DNA of 32,339 nt from positions 69,752-102,090 of the forward strand of contig JAKELU010000007.1 of the NCBI GenBank assembly GCA_022760735.1, given 5' to 3'. Every line of letters begins with the position of its first letter. Within the stretch, counting starts at the first letter, position 1. The translations under genes and the position numbers were made by a program. This DNA is from Firmicutes bacterium FC7. Its GTDB lineage: Bacteria > Bacillota > Clostridia > Tissierellales > Tissierellaceae. The notes beneath the pieces are model-generated. The model made no database searches. It was not told the origin of the DNA and saw only the letters and a program-made list of their open reading frames with translations. This document shows positions 10,001 through 16,741 of the stretch, piece after piece.

Positions 10001-10629
10001 TAGGCCGCTGATAATCCACTAGGACCACCACCAATAATACCTACCTTTTTACCAGTTGGCTTTGATATTTCTGGCATAAATACTTCTTTGTCTTTTAGAT
10101 CTATATCAGCAACAAATGCTTTTAAATAAGCAATTGAAACAGGTTCTTCAACTAATTGTCTACGGCATGCATCTTCACATGGATGAGGACAAACTCTTCC
10201 AATGCTTGCTGGAAGTGGTAATTGCTCTTTTATGAGCTTAAGAGCTTCCTTAAATTCCCCATTAGCAATTAATCCTACATAGCCTTGACAATCTGTACTT
10301 CCAGGACATGCCCTTTTACAAGGAGCATAGCAATCACCTGTATGGTCTGACAAAAGTAATTCTAACGCTGCCTTTCTAGTACTTATTACCTTTGGAGTGC
10401 TGGTCTTAATAACCATACCATCAGAAGCCACTGTTGCACAGGCTCTCAATAGCTTTGGAACCCCTTCCACTTCAACTACACACAAGCCACAGGAACCATA
10501 AATTTCTACCCTTTCATCAAAGCACATAGTAGGGATCTCTATTCCATTGGCTTTTGCTATCTCCAATATAGTCTGACCTGAATTTCCCTGAACTTCTTTA
10601 CCATTTATATTAAGATGTATAACAGTCAT
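7027..10629 (-). CDS. GltD/FDH-like FeS flavoprotein, large subunit (Stn-like)
   Basis: Soluble 1200-residue composite redox subunit. Domains in order: [2Fe-2S] ferredoxin (Cys36, 47, 50, 64); a cysteine-rich GltD helical domain (Cys100-155); a GltD-type FAD site (GGGPSG near 200); an NADPH site (GGGNTAMDA near 330 with YRRTEEEMPA); a second FAD motif (GGD near 471); a cysteine cluster (Cys566, 569, 571, 577); two ferredoxin clusters (Cys616/619/622/626 and Cys659/662/665/669); then a formate-dehydrogenase/NuoG-like molybdopterin fold with its own cluster (Cys695/698/702/730). The segment that should carry catalytic Cys or Sec (about 811-850) has neither, so formate oxidation is unlikely. There is no H-cluster domain, so it is not a hydrogenase. 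With NuoE and NuoF partners it matches my knowledge of the Sporomusa-type Nfn, a ferredoxin- and NAD-dependent NADP reductase. Databases may call it formate dehydrogenase alpha or NADPH-glutamate synthase. Confidence 0.8.
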   Translation of the reverse strand: MTVIHLNINGKEVQGNSGQTILEIAKANGIEIPTMCFDERVEIYGSCGLCVVEVEGVPKLLRACATVASDGMVIKTSTPKVISTRKAALELLLSDHTGDCYAPCKRACPGSTDCQGYVGLIANGEFKEALKLIKEQLPLPASIGRVCPHPCEDACRRQLVEEPVSIAYLKAFVADIDLKDKEVFMPEISKPTGKKVGIIGGGPSGLSAAYYLLAAGHEVTIYDMMPQMGGMLRYGIPEYRLPKKVLDQEIAIIEKMGAKFVNNIKIGRDLDLEYVRKNFDAVYISVGAWKSASLRVKGEELPGVIGGIDFLRNAALNVPMNIGKRIAVVGGGNTAMDACRTAVRLGAKEVYLLYRRTEEEMPAEEIEIKEAREEGVIFKFLVAPEEIIEEDGRAAKIKLQKMELGEPDASGRRRPVPIEGEFEILDVDLIIGAIGQQSSLEGFEALEKTPKGTIAADEATFSTSITGVFAGGDVINKGADIAIKAIGDAKKAAGVINSYLEGDIVPYEAPFVVTRDETITAEDFADREIVYRSPMPHLSPEDRKYNFQEVNLGFSPEDAIEDAKRCLECGCHDVFECKLYALANEYDVHPEKYEGEMHHREYDDAHPFIVRNADKCILCGLCVRVCDEIMDNGALGLVNRGFDTIVKPSLDLPLAQTSCISCGQCVSVCPVGAIQERLQIEKSVPVKSEETKTVCSFCSIGCNINLNTKGNMLYRALPDNDSKVDNGLLCVKGRFGYDQAHKKTRLIKPLVRKNGKLVEATWEEALKLAAKKMQSLKMQYGPKAVGVTVSDRYTNEEIYIIKKFASEFLSTDNITSFNKNYGGIEDVLGLDASTNTFDELKLAEYILLVGSDVMKDHTIAALKIREAVKNGSKLVVINDFNSQVDDWASKKISPDNSVNFLKEILKAIIDLGFAPKNANGFEELKESLKDILPSPDAKEIAEIYTKAKKAMIVFDQNYLTSDAARLIANIAVVSGQIGKARRGIIELKPKNNSQGLVDMGINKPNTELVKAIEDKTLRGLMIFGEDIEGINLENLDFLVVQDLYITPTAELADVVLPAVSYAESTGTYTSTERRIQKTNAAIPALSGYKNWEVVNEMMYVLGKTDNYNSLEELTEEISRNIYGYKGLDKLTEGAFWPLGESNVLYIDGFNTPDKKANLILVGDAKLFERRITTDFVEKEFNKVLSSIGEISEEKLAEAEA

Positions 10630-10645
10630 ACTTCACCCCTACCTT

Positions 10646-12388
10646 TTAGTTTATTTCTACAGCATTAAATCTACATACATCGTGGCATTTTCCACACTTT
10701 GTACATAGTTCTTTATCTATTGTATGCTTGCCCTTTAACTCTCCAGAAATCGCATTTACTGGACAGTTTCTAGCACAAATTGTACATCCAGTACAGTTAT
10801 CACTTATTTCAAATGTAATTAAATTTCTACAAACATGAGCTGGGCATTTCTTATCTTTTATGTGTGCTTCGAATTCACTTCTAAAATTCTTTATCATGCT
10901 TAAAACTGGATTAGGAGCAGTAATTCCAAGCTGACAAAGTGCTCCCGCCTGAATATCTTTAGCTAATTGCTCTAATATTTCAATATCTCCTTCTTTTCCT
11001 TTGCCTTCTGTCATTCTTTCCAATATTTCAAGCATTCTCTTAGTACCTATACGACAATGAATGCATTTACCACAGGATTCCTTTCTCGTAAACGACAAGA
11101 AAAATTTAGCCATTTCTACCATACAAGCACTTTCATCTATAACTACCATACCACCTGAACCCATAATTGCTCCTACTTTAGTAACCGATTCATAATCAAT
11201 AGGCGTATCAATTAATTCAGCAGGAATGCAACCTCCTGATGGACCTCCCATCTGTACAGCTTTAAATTTTTTGTCATCTTGTAGTCCACCACCTATATCA
11301 TAGATAATTTCTCTTAAAGGCATACCCATAGGTACCTCAACAAGTCCACCTTTTTTAATTTTACCTGTTAATGCAAACACTTTTGTACCCTTGGATTTTT
11401 CTGATCCAAGTTTTGCATATTCTATACCACCGTGTCTAAATATCCAAGGAACGTTAGCAAAAGTCTCAACATTATTTATATTTGTAGGTTTACCCCAGAA
11501 ACCCTTTTGTGCAGGAAATGGTGGTTTTAATCTTGGCATACCCCTCTCACCTTCAAGAGAAGCAATTAATGCTGTTTCTTCTCCACAAACAAAAGCTCCA
11601 GCTCCAGCTTTTATCCTAATGTCAAAATCAAATCCAGAATCTAATATGTTTTTACCTAAATATCCTTCCTCTCTTGCCTGTGCAATTGCTATGTCCAATC
11701 TCTTAATAGCAAGTGGGTATTCTGCTCTAACGTATATAATACCTACATTGGCACCTATTGCATAGCCACCTATAATCATACCTTCCAGAACCCTATGAGG
11801 ATCTCCTTCAAGTACACTTCTATCCATGAATGCACCCGGATCCCCTTCATCCGCATTACACACCATGTATTTAGGTGTAGCTTTCTCTCTGTATGCTGCA
11901 TTCCATTTAAACCAGGTAGGGAATCCTGCTCCACCTCTACCTCTTAAACCAGCTATTTTTACTTCTTCTATTACTTCTTCCTGAGTCATGTTAAGAGCTT
12001 TCTTTAAACCTTCATATCCACCTACCGCTATGTAATCACTTATGTCCTCAGGATTTATGTATCCACAGTTTTCAGTAGCAATCCTTACTTGCTTCTTATG
12101 TGATTCCATATCCTCATTTGAAATTATTAAACTTTTATCGATTTCTTTTCTAATCGCTTTGTCTAATAAATCTAATACTTTATCAGATGAAACTTTAACA
12201 TATCTATCTAGATGTCCATTATCATCATAGATATCAACAATTGGTTCTAGGTGACATGAGCCTACACAACCTGTTATTTTCAAGTCTATGTCTAATCCCT
12301 TGCCTTCAATTTCTTCTTTAAGTACATTTAATACCTTATTTGCTCCTGCTGCAATACCACAACTACCAAGACCTACTACGACTTTCAT
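10646..12388 (-). CDS. nuoF: NuoF/HydB-like NADH- and FMN-binding subunit
   Basis: NADH-oxidising/NAD-reducing flavin subunit of 580 residues, the HydB-like long form of NuoF. An N-terminal thioredoxin-like segment carries Cys10, Cys41 and Cys45. The NADH/FMN fold has GLRGRGGAGFPTW (147-159), CNADEGDPGAFMDR (177-190) and CGEETALIASLEG (268-280). A [4Fe-4S] site is formed by Cys439/442/445 and Cys485. A CPAHVC pair (515, 520) leads into two C-terminal ferredoxin clusters (Cys532/535/538/542 and 562/565/568/572). In the bifurcating HydABC and Stn complexes this subunit holds the FMN that splits or merges electrons between NAD and ferredoxin. A GGAGG ribosome site overlaps the end of the preceding nuoE-like gene and only one base separates the two. 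The large subunit follows after 16 bases, so the three form one transcript. Confidence 0.9.
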   Translation of the reverse strand: MKVVVGLGSCGIAAGANKVLNVLKEEIEGKGLDIDLKITGCVGSCHLEPIVDIYDDNGHLDRYVKVSSDKVLDLLDKAIRKEIDKSLIISNEDMESHKKQVRIATENCGYINPEDISDYIAVGGYEGLKKALNMTQEEVIEEVKIAGLRGRGGAGFPTWFKWNAAYREKATPKYMVCNADEGDPGAFMDRSVLEGDPHRVLEGMIIGGYAIGANVGIIYVRAEYPLAIKRLDIAIAQAREEGYLGKNILDSGFDFDIRIKAGAGAFVCGEETALIASLEGERGMPRLKPPFPAQKGFWGKPTNINNVETFANVPWIFRHGGIEYAKLGSEKSKGTKVFALTGKIKKGGLVEVPMGMPLREIIYDIGGGLQDDKKFKAVQMGGPSGGCIPAELIDTPIDYESVTKVGAIMGSGGMVVIDESACMVEMAKFFLSFTRKESCGKCIHCRIGTKRMLEILERMTEGKGKEGDIEILEQLAKDIQAGALCQLGITAPNPVLSMIKNFRSEFEAHIKDKKCPAHVCRNLITFEISDNCTGCTICARNCPVNAISGELKGKHTIDKELCTKCGKCHDVCRFNAVEIN

Positions 12389-12389
12389 T

Positions 12390-12923
12390 CTAATCTGCCT
12401 CCTTTGCTAAGGATTTGGACTTTATGTCTCTTAATATTTTTTTTGTTTTTTGAGGTGTAAGGCTTCCATAAGTCTCTCCATTAATCATCATTACAGGAGA
12501 TAAACTACAGCAACCTAAGCATGCTACATTATTTAATGTGAATAGCTTGTCCTCAGTTGTTTCACCATCATGTATATTTAATTCTTCTATTATTGCTTCT
12601 TCGATTTTATCTGCCCCGTTTACATGGCATGCAGTTCCTTTACATAACATTATTACATTTTCACCTACAGGACTCAATCTAAACTGCGCATAAAAAGTTG
12701 CTACTCCATATACCTGTGAAGTTTTGATACCAGTTTCTTTTGCTATATAGTCTAATACAGATAGTGGTAGATAACCATATATTTCTTGAGCATGTTGTAA
12801 TATAGTTATCAAACTACCTTTGATACCTCTATACTCATATAAAACATCATTGAGTAGAGATAAATCAACATTTTCATCATCAATAAATTTTGATTTTAAG
12901 CTTTTTCCTCCACAGCAGCTCAC
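12390..12923 (-). CDS. nuoE: NuoE/HydC-like [2Fe-2S] subunit
   Basis: Small thioredoxin-fold subunit of 177 residues carrying one [2Fe-2S] cluster. Ligands are visible as Cys94 and Cys99 (CKGTACHVNG) and Cys135 with Cys138 or 139 (ACLGCCSLSP). The helical N-terminal part has ILQHAQEIYGYLP and VYGVATFYAQF, typical of the 24-kDa NADH dehydrogenase family. It starts with GTG, 7 bases after AAAGGAG. The N-terminal MSCCGGKS is an extra Cys pair not needed for the cluster. As first gene of the operon it would pass electrons between the NuoF-like FMN and the large FeS subunit. The operon's promoter lies about 95 bases upstream of this start. Confidence 0.9.
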   Translation of the reverse strand: MSCCGGKSLKSKFIDDENVDLSLLNDVLYEYRGIKGSLITILQHAQEIYGYLPLSVLDYIAKETGIKTSQVYGVATFYAQFRLSPVGENVIMLCKGTACHVNGADKIEEAIIEELNIHDGETTEDKLFTLNNVACLGCCSLSPVMMINGETYGSLTPQKTKKILRDIKSKSLAKEAD

Positions 12924-12948
12924 GAAATCACTCCTTTACATATTTTTT

Positions 12949-13003
12949 GCAAATAATATACGAAATTTTGGGAAATCGTTACCACAACAAGTATATTATT
13001 TGC
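12949..13003 (-). promoter_or_regulatory. 13-bp inverted repeat in the transhydrogenase leader
   Basis: GCAAATAATATAC (12949-12961) and its perfect complement (12991-13003) flank a 29-base spacer. The repeat falls between the predicted transcription start (about 13018) and the GTG start codon, so the mRNA leader could fold into a stem ending shortly before the ribosome site. Alternatively the half-sites bind a repressor. It does not match a Rex site or any riboswitch I know. Confidence 0.4.
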
Positions 13004-13024
13004 CTAAAATTACATTACATATTT

Positions 13025-13053
13025 ATTGTATAACTATGAGAAATTATTATCAA
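13025..13053 (-). promoter_or_regulatory. Promoter of the transhydrogenase-like operon
   Basis: On the minus strand TTGATA (13048-13053) and TACAAT (13025-13030) have a 17-bp spacer. It lies between the downstream terminator of the small hydrophobic gene and the nuoE-like gene, giving a leader of roughly 95 bases. Confidence 0.6.
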
Positions 13054-13081
13054 GACTTAAAAAAACAATATATTCCTTGAC

Positions 13082-13117
13082 AAATAAAAAATCCCGTAAA
13101 AACGGGATTTTTTATTT
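13082..13117 (-). terminator. Terminator of the 69-residue hydrophobic gene
   Basis: A perfect 15-bp stem with a GC core (ATCCCG/CGGGAT) and a 6-base loop, flanked by A and T runs on both sides, so it could work in either direction. It lies 6 bases past the stop of the minus-strand small gene and just upstream of the next operon's promoter, insulating the two. Confidence 0.9.
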
Positions 13118-13123
13118 ATATTC

Positions 13124-13333
13124 TTAGAAGAATTCTCCACTAAAAATTATTACTAGCAATAGGAAGAAGAATAACAATGAATCATCTGATTCGCCTCTTC
13201 CAAAGAAGCATCCATTGGAGAATAGAATAACTAATATTAGGAAGAAAAATAACAATGAGTCGTCAACGTCGTCAAATCCTCCAAATAATCCATTTCTTCT
13301 ACGATTATTGGTTAGAGTTAGTTCTTCAGACAT
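13124..13333 (-). CDS. Small hydrophobic protein with internal repeat
   Basis: 69-residue protein of no recognised family. After a polar N-terminus (SEELTLTNNRRRNGLFGGF) it has two near-identical units, DDSLLFFFLILVILFSNG (24-41) and DDSLLFFFLLLVIIFSGE (50-67), offset by 26 residues and joined by a Gly/Cys/Arg linker. The DNA carries the same imperfect repeat with a 78-bp period, so this is a real internal duplication. Each hydrophobic run is only about 14 residues, short for a membrane span. AAAGGAGG lies 6 bases before the ATG and a strong terminator follows, so it is a genuine single gene. Clostridia often have such small hydrophobic proteins in the cell envelope or the spore; that role is inference. 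Confidence 0.75.
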   Translation of the reverse strand: MSEELTLTNNRRRNGLFGGFDDVDDSLLFFFLILVILFSNGCFFGRGESDDSLLFFFLLLVIIFSGEFF

Positions 13334-13376
13334 AATAATCCTCCTTTTTATTTATTACTCAATTTATCTTATGAAA

Positions 13377-13405
13377 ATTATATTATTGTTGTTACACATT
13401 GTATA
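13377..13405 (-). promoter_or_regulatory. Possible promoter of the 69-residue gene
   Basis: On the minus strand a TATAAT -10 (13377-13382) lies 17 bp from a weak TATACA -35 (13400-13405). The -10 is perfect and the -35 poor; a sporulation sigma factor could be used instead. Confidence 0.35.
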
Positions 13406-13467
13406 AATTCACTATTAAAGGAGAAAATTAAACTTGATATAAGATTTCATAATATAAGGAGGAAAAT

Positions 13468-13677
13468 ATGGATTCATTAGCATTAACACTTGTTATTATA
13501 GGTGCTTTGAATTGGCTACTAGTAGGATTATTTCAATATGATTTAGTAGCAAATCTTTTCGGCGGAGCAGATTCAATAATTAGTAGAATTATATATTCTC
13601 TAGTTGGTCTCGCAGGAATATGGTGCATAAAATTCTATGGACGAGATAAAGTGGATAAAAGAACAAGGGTGGATTAA
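13468..13677 (+). CDS. DUF378 family membrane protein
   Basis: 69-residue membrane protein of the DUF378 (YuzA-like) family. It shows the hallmark ALTLVIIGALNWLLVGLF in the first helix, LVANLFGG in the loop, and a second helix IISRIIYSLVGLAGIW, followed by a charged tail (DKVDKRTRVD). The function of the family is unknown. AAGGAGG lies 6 bases before the ATG. It is divergent from the small hydrophobic gene and convergent with pmbA. Its last codons form the left arm of the terminator hairpin. Confidence 0.85.
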   Translation: MDSLALTLVIIGALNWLLVGLFQYDLVANLFGGADSIISRIIYSLVGLAGIWCIKFYGRDKVDKRTRVD

Positions 13678-13689
13678 CTCCACCCTTTT
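13665..13689 (+). terminator. Terminator overlapping the DUF378 gene end
   Basis: AAGGGTGGA/TCCACCCTT with a TTAAC loop and TTTT tail. The left arm lies inside the coding sequence and the stop codon sits in the loop. Being nearly symmetrical, it may also stop transcription of pmbA, whose stop codon is 6 bases away on the opposite strand. Confidence 0.8.
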
Positions 13690-13694
13690 ACTCT

Positions 13695-15044
13695 TTACTC
13701 TCCTGCTATCGATAAGAATTTTATTTTAATACTTGGAGAACCAAAATATCCACTTCCTGGAGTTCCAAATTTTAAATCATTAGCAATTAATTCGATATTT
13801 TTTAACAAACTAAAGAAATTACCTGCTATTGTGATCTGATTAATTGGTCTATGTATTTTTCCATTAAGAATTTCAAAACCATGTGCCGATAAAGAAAAAT
13901 CTCCAGAAACCGGATTTAATCCTGAATGTAATCCTGCCAAACTAGTTATATATACTCCATGATCAATTCCATTTAATATATCGTCAAAGGAATCGTCACC
14001 ATTTTCAACATAGAAATTACTTGGAGATATTGTTAAAGTAGATTTATATGATGGCCTAGACGCATTTCCTGTTGACTCTATTCCATCTTTCTTTGCGGTT
14101 CTCCAATTGTGAAGTAATGTTTTAAGTACTCCTTTATCAATTAACCTTTTATATTTTGTAGAAGTACCTTCATCATCGAATGAACTAGAAGCAAAACCTT
14201 CTTCAAACAATGGATTATCTACTAAATTGAATATTGGACTAGCTATTTCTTCATCTATTTTATCCTTTAATAAAGAAAGTCCCTTTTGTGCACTATCTGC
14301 TGAAAAAATAGAAGAAAAAGCTTGAAGTAAATCTGCAAAAACTTTATTTTTTATCACAGTAGTATAATTTCCCGTCTTAATTGAAGTAGCACCAAGCATT
14401 GATATAGCTTCTTCTACAGCCTCTTTAGCAATATCCTTATAGTCAACGGTGGTTAAATCAGTGAAAACCTTATAACCTATTCCAGTTTGAGTATCTTCTT
14501 TATCCTTGACAACTAATGAAACATAAGCAATTGCTAGATTTTGTTTGTCTATTAACTCTAGACCCTTTGTATTCTTTAAAATTCTTTCCTGTTCAAATTC
14601 CTCATACACACAGGTCTGAACTGCAACAACTCTGTCATCCAAGGAATATGCATATTTCTCTATATTTTTTGTAAATTCAATTTTTTCTTCTATGGGAACA
14701 GTTGCAAGCCTATCACAGTACAAATTTAATTTTTTATAATCAGTAGAGCCTTCAAATATTACATCTCCATCAGTTACATCAATATATTTGCCATTTTCAT
14801 AAGCCTGATCAATTAACATATCTATAGAACTTTCATCTAATTTCTCAGTATAGGAATAACCCATTTTCCCGTCTACTGTTCCTCTTAAAGATAAGCCTCC
14901 CGATTCTGAAACACTATACCTGTCTAGTTCACCTTTAAAAACTCCTATTTCGATAGATTTATTCTTAACTAAATAGGTTTCTAGTTCATCTAACTTTACT
15001 TTTCCCCTATTTATAATCTCATCAACTAGTTTCAAGTAATCCAT
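13695..15044 (-). CDS. pmbA: TldD/PmbA family protein, PmbA (TldE) subunit
   Basis: Partner subunit of the TldD/TldE heterodimeric metallopeptidase, which degrades unfolded peptides and in E. coli matures microcin B17 and removes CcdA. The protein shows the family features: SSFDDEGTSTKYKRLIDKG, STGNASRPSYKSTLTISPSN, and GLHSGLNPVSGDFSLSAHGF near the C-terminus. No HExxxH zinc motif is present, as expected for the TldE side. An ATG at 15068 opens the same frame but overlaps tldD by 23 bases; the ATG at 15044 follows AAAGGAGG by 6 bases and lies one base after the tldD stop, so a 449-residue product starting MDYLKLVDE is preferred. It is translated from the same message as tldD. Confidence 0.9.
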   Translation of the reverse strand: MDYLKLVDEIINRGKVKLDELETYLVKNKSIEIGVFKGELDRYSVSESGGLSLRGTVDGKMGYSYTEKLDESSIDMLIDQAYENGKYIDVTDGDVIFEGSTDYKKLNLYCDRLATVPIEEKIEFTKNIEKYAYSLDDRVVAVQTCVYEEFEQERILKNTKGLELIDKQNLAIAYVSLVVKDKEDTQTGIGYKVFTDLTTVDYKDIAKEAVEEAISMLGATSIKTGNYTTVIKNKVFADLLQAFSSIFSADSAQKGLSLLKDKIDEEIASPIFNLVDNPLFEEGFASSSFDDEGTSTKYKRLIDKGVLKTLLHNWRTAKKDGIESTGNASRPSYKSTLTISPSNFYVENGDDSFDDILNGIDHGVYITSLAGLHSGLNPVSGDFSLSAHGFEILNGKIHRPINQITIAGNFFSLLKNIELIANDLKFGTPGSGYFGSPSIKIKFLSIAGE

Positions 15045-15045
15045 T

Positions 15046-16434
15046 TTAATCCTCCTTTCTACCACCAACTGTAAGTGCTTTAACTCTAATAGATGGTTGA
15101 CCTACATTTGCTGGTATTGTACCACTAGATGCACCACACATACCCTGACCAAGTTTAAGGTTGTTGCCTACCATGTCTATTAATTCCAAAACTTTGGTGC
15201 CTTTTCCGATTAATGTTGCACCTCTTACAGGCTTTATAATCTTACCATTTTCCACAATATAACCCTCCATTACTGCAAAATTGAAATCACCAGTAGCAGG
15301 GTTTACACTACCTCCACCTAATTTTTTAGCATACAATCCTCTTTCAGTATTGGATATCATCTCATCTAATGTTGATTTTCCAGCGTCTATATAAGTATTG
15401 TTCATACGAGATGTTGGCGCAAATTTATAGGACTGTCTACGGGCTGAACCAGTCGATTTCATGCCCATCCTTCTACCATTCAACTTATCAATTAGATATG
15501 ATTTAAGAACCCCATCTTCAATCAATACATTCCTTTGAGTAGGAGTTCCTTCATCATCTATATTTGTTGTACCCCAACCATTTGGTATAGTTCCATCATC
15601 TATTGCTGTTACTAAAGGAGATGCTACTAGCTGTCCAAGTTTATCAGCAAAGGCTGAAGTTCCTTTAGAAACAAAAGCAGCTTCTAATGCGTGACCACAT
15701 GCCTCATGAAATAGAACTCCACCAAATTCATTATCTATAATAACCGGCATTACTCCACTCGGACAATAATCTGCATAAATCATTGTTTTCGCTATTCTTG
15801 ATGCCTCTTTAGCAATATCTTCAACATTTACCTTATCATAGAATTCAAAACCCATAGATGCACCAGGAGCATAATATCCACGTTGCATTTCACCATCTTT
15901 AGATGCTACAGAATCAACATAATATCTAGTTCTAACCCTCCTATCATCGACGAGTAATCCATCTGTATTAGCAATTAAAATATTTTGCTCTTCCTCCATA
16001 TAGCCTACTACAACTTGTGAAATAACTGAATCATAGTTCTTAGCTGCTTCATATCCTCTTCTTAATAACTCTATTTTGTCCGTCATTGGTATATCTTTTA
16101 GACTTTTTAATATTGAATTATTGTTACTAGTATTAGCTTTCATTAAATTTAATTTTAGATCTACTTTTGAAGAGTTTAAAGCTGCCGCGGCTGCCTTTGC
16201 AACTTTAATTAGATTTTCGTCTGTTGCATCATTGGTATAAGCATAAACACTATTATATTTATCTAAAATTCTTATTCCTACTCCAAAGTCCCTACCAGAA
16301 ATATTATTTTCTATAAGTCCTCCAACTAATTTTATATTCCCGTTTGTTTTATCTTCAACAAAAATTTCTGCAAAATCTCCACCTTTAGATAAGGCTGCAT
16401 CAAGTACATCTTCTATTAATTTTTTCTCTAACAA
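15046..16434 (-). CDS. tldD: Metalloprotease TldD
   Basis: Zinc-bearing catalytic subunit of the TldD/TldE protease. The signature LFHEACGHALEA (HExxxH) is at about residues 248-253 of the longest frame. Downstream lie NIDDEGTPTQRNVLIEDGVL, STGSARRQSYKFAPTSRM and LGGGSVNPATGDFNFAV, all typical of the family. An ATG at 16449 opens the frame but is followed directly by GGGAGGCGG, a ribosome site inside the supposed coding region. That site is correctly spaced (7 bases) for a TTG at 16434, so the true start is probably TTG, giving a 462-residue protein beginning MLEKKLIEDV. First gene of the tldD-pmbA pair; an extended -10 promoter lies just upstream. Confidence 0.92.
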   Translation of the reverse strand: MLEKKLIEDVLDAALSKGGDFAEIFVEDKTNGNIKLVGGLIENNISGRDFGVGIRILDKYNSVYAYTNDATDENLIKVAKAAAAALNSSKVDLKLNLMKANTSNNNSILKSLKDIPMTDKIELLRRGYEAAKNYDSVISQVVVGYMEEEQNILIANTDGLLVDDRRVRTRYYVDSVASKDGEMQRGYYAPGASMGFEFYDKVNVEDIAKEASRIAKTMIYADYCPSGVMPVIIDNEFGGVLFHEACGHALEAAFVSKGTSAFADKLGQLVASPLVTAIDDGTIPNGWGTTNIDDEGTPTQRNVLIEDGVLKSYLIDKLNGRRMGMKSTGSARRQSYKFAPTSRMNNTYIDAGKSTLDEMISNTERGLYAKKLGGGSVNPATGDFNFAVMEGYIVENGKIIKPVRGATLIGKGTKVLELIDMVGNNLKLGQGMCGASSGTIPANVGQPSIRVKALTVGGRKED

Positions 16435-16463
16435 AAGACCGCCTCCCATTTTTGATTTATCTA

Positions 16464-16472
16464 ATTATATCA
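16464..16472 (-). promoter_or_regulatory. tldD extended -10 promoter
   Basis: On the minus strand TGATATAAT, an extended -10 (TGnTATAAT), lies about 30 bases before the proposed TTG start. No good -35 is present at 17 bp, which fits an extended -10 promoter. Confidence 0.45.
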
Positions 16473-16510
16473 AATTAGAACACTTCAAGAAATATTTAAA
16501 TTTACAAGAA

Positions 16511-16540
16511 AAACACAGTAGATTTGACTCTACTGTGTTT
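16511..16540 (-). terminator. Terminator of the 65-residue hydrophobic gene
   Basis: A perfect 12-bp stem (AAACACAGTAGA/TCTACTGTGTTT) with a 6-base loop is followed on the minus strand by TTTTTCTTG. It begins one base past the stop codon at 16542. Confidence 0.88.
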
Positions 16541-16541
16541 C

Positions 16542-16739
16542 CTAGAAATGTTTATGATCTTTTTTATCGTCATTTAATAAGAAGAATAGTATTATTATCC
16601 AGATAAATAGGTTATCATCAAACAATCCTCCACCATGATGTCCTCCGCCGAAAATTCCTTTTCCGTCACCAGATAATAACAAGATTAATAGAATTATTAG
16701 CAATAAATTGTTATCCTTACCAAATACGCCCTGTAACAT
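16542..16739 (-). CDS. Small hydrophobic protein, Gly/His-rich linker
   Basis: 65-residue protein of no recognised family. Two hydrophobic segments (NNLLLIILLILLLSG, then NLFIWIIILFFLLN) are separated by a Gly/His-rich linker (GIFGGGHHGGGLFDD), and the tail is charged (DDKKDHKHF). The design resembles the 69-residue protein at 13124-13333: D/N-D/N before each run, short runs of about 14 residues and Gly between. Clustered histidines could bind metal. Of two in-frame ATGs, the one at 16745 is only one base after the AAGGGGG site; the one at 16739 has 7-base spacing and is preferred. The ribosome site is buried in a long hairpin. It follows the CYTH gene and ends at a strong terminator. Confidence 0.7.
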   Translation of the reverse strand: MLQGVFGKDNNLLLIILLILLLSGDGKGIFGGGHHGGGLFDDNLFIWIIILFFLLNDDKKDHKHF

Positions 16740-16741
16740 GA

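Noticed and set aside
7027-10629. Functional formate dehydrogenase alpha subunit
   Set aside because: The catalytic Cys or Sec position is empty, no in-frame TGA exists, and the protein is fused to a GltD module with an NADPH site.
7027-12923. Electron-bifurcating [FeFe] hydrogenase HydABC
   Set aside because: The NuoE and NuoF partners fit, but the large subunit has no H-cluster motifs (no TSCCP or ADxTI-type segment); its C-terminus follows a formate-dehydrogenase fold.
12949-13003. Rex (redox) operator upstream of the nuoE-like gene
   Set aside because: The arms do not fit TTGTTAA-type or TTGTGA-type half-sites and the spacing is far too long.
13430-13460. Sporulation sigma promoter (CATAATATA) before the DUF378 gene
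   Set aside because: Transcription would have to begin inside the ribosome-binding site, leaving no usable leader.
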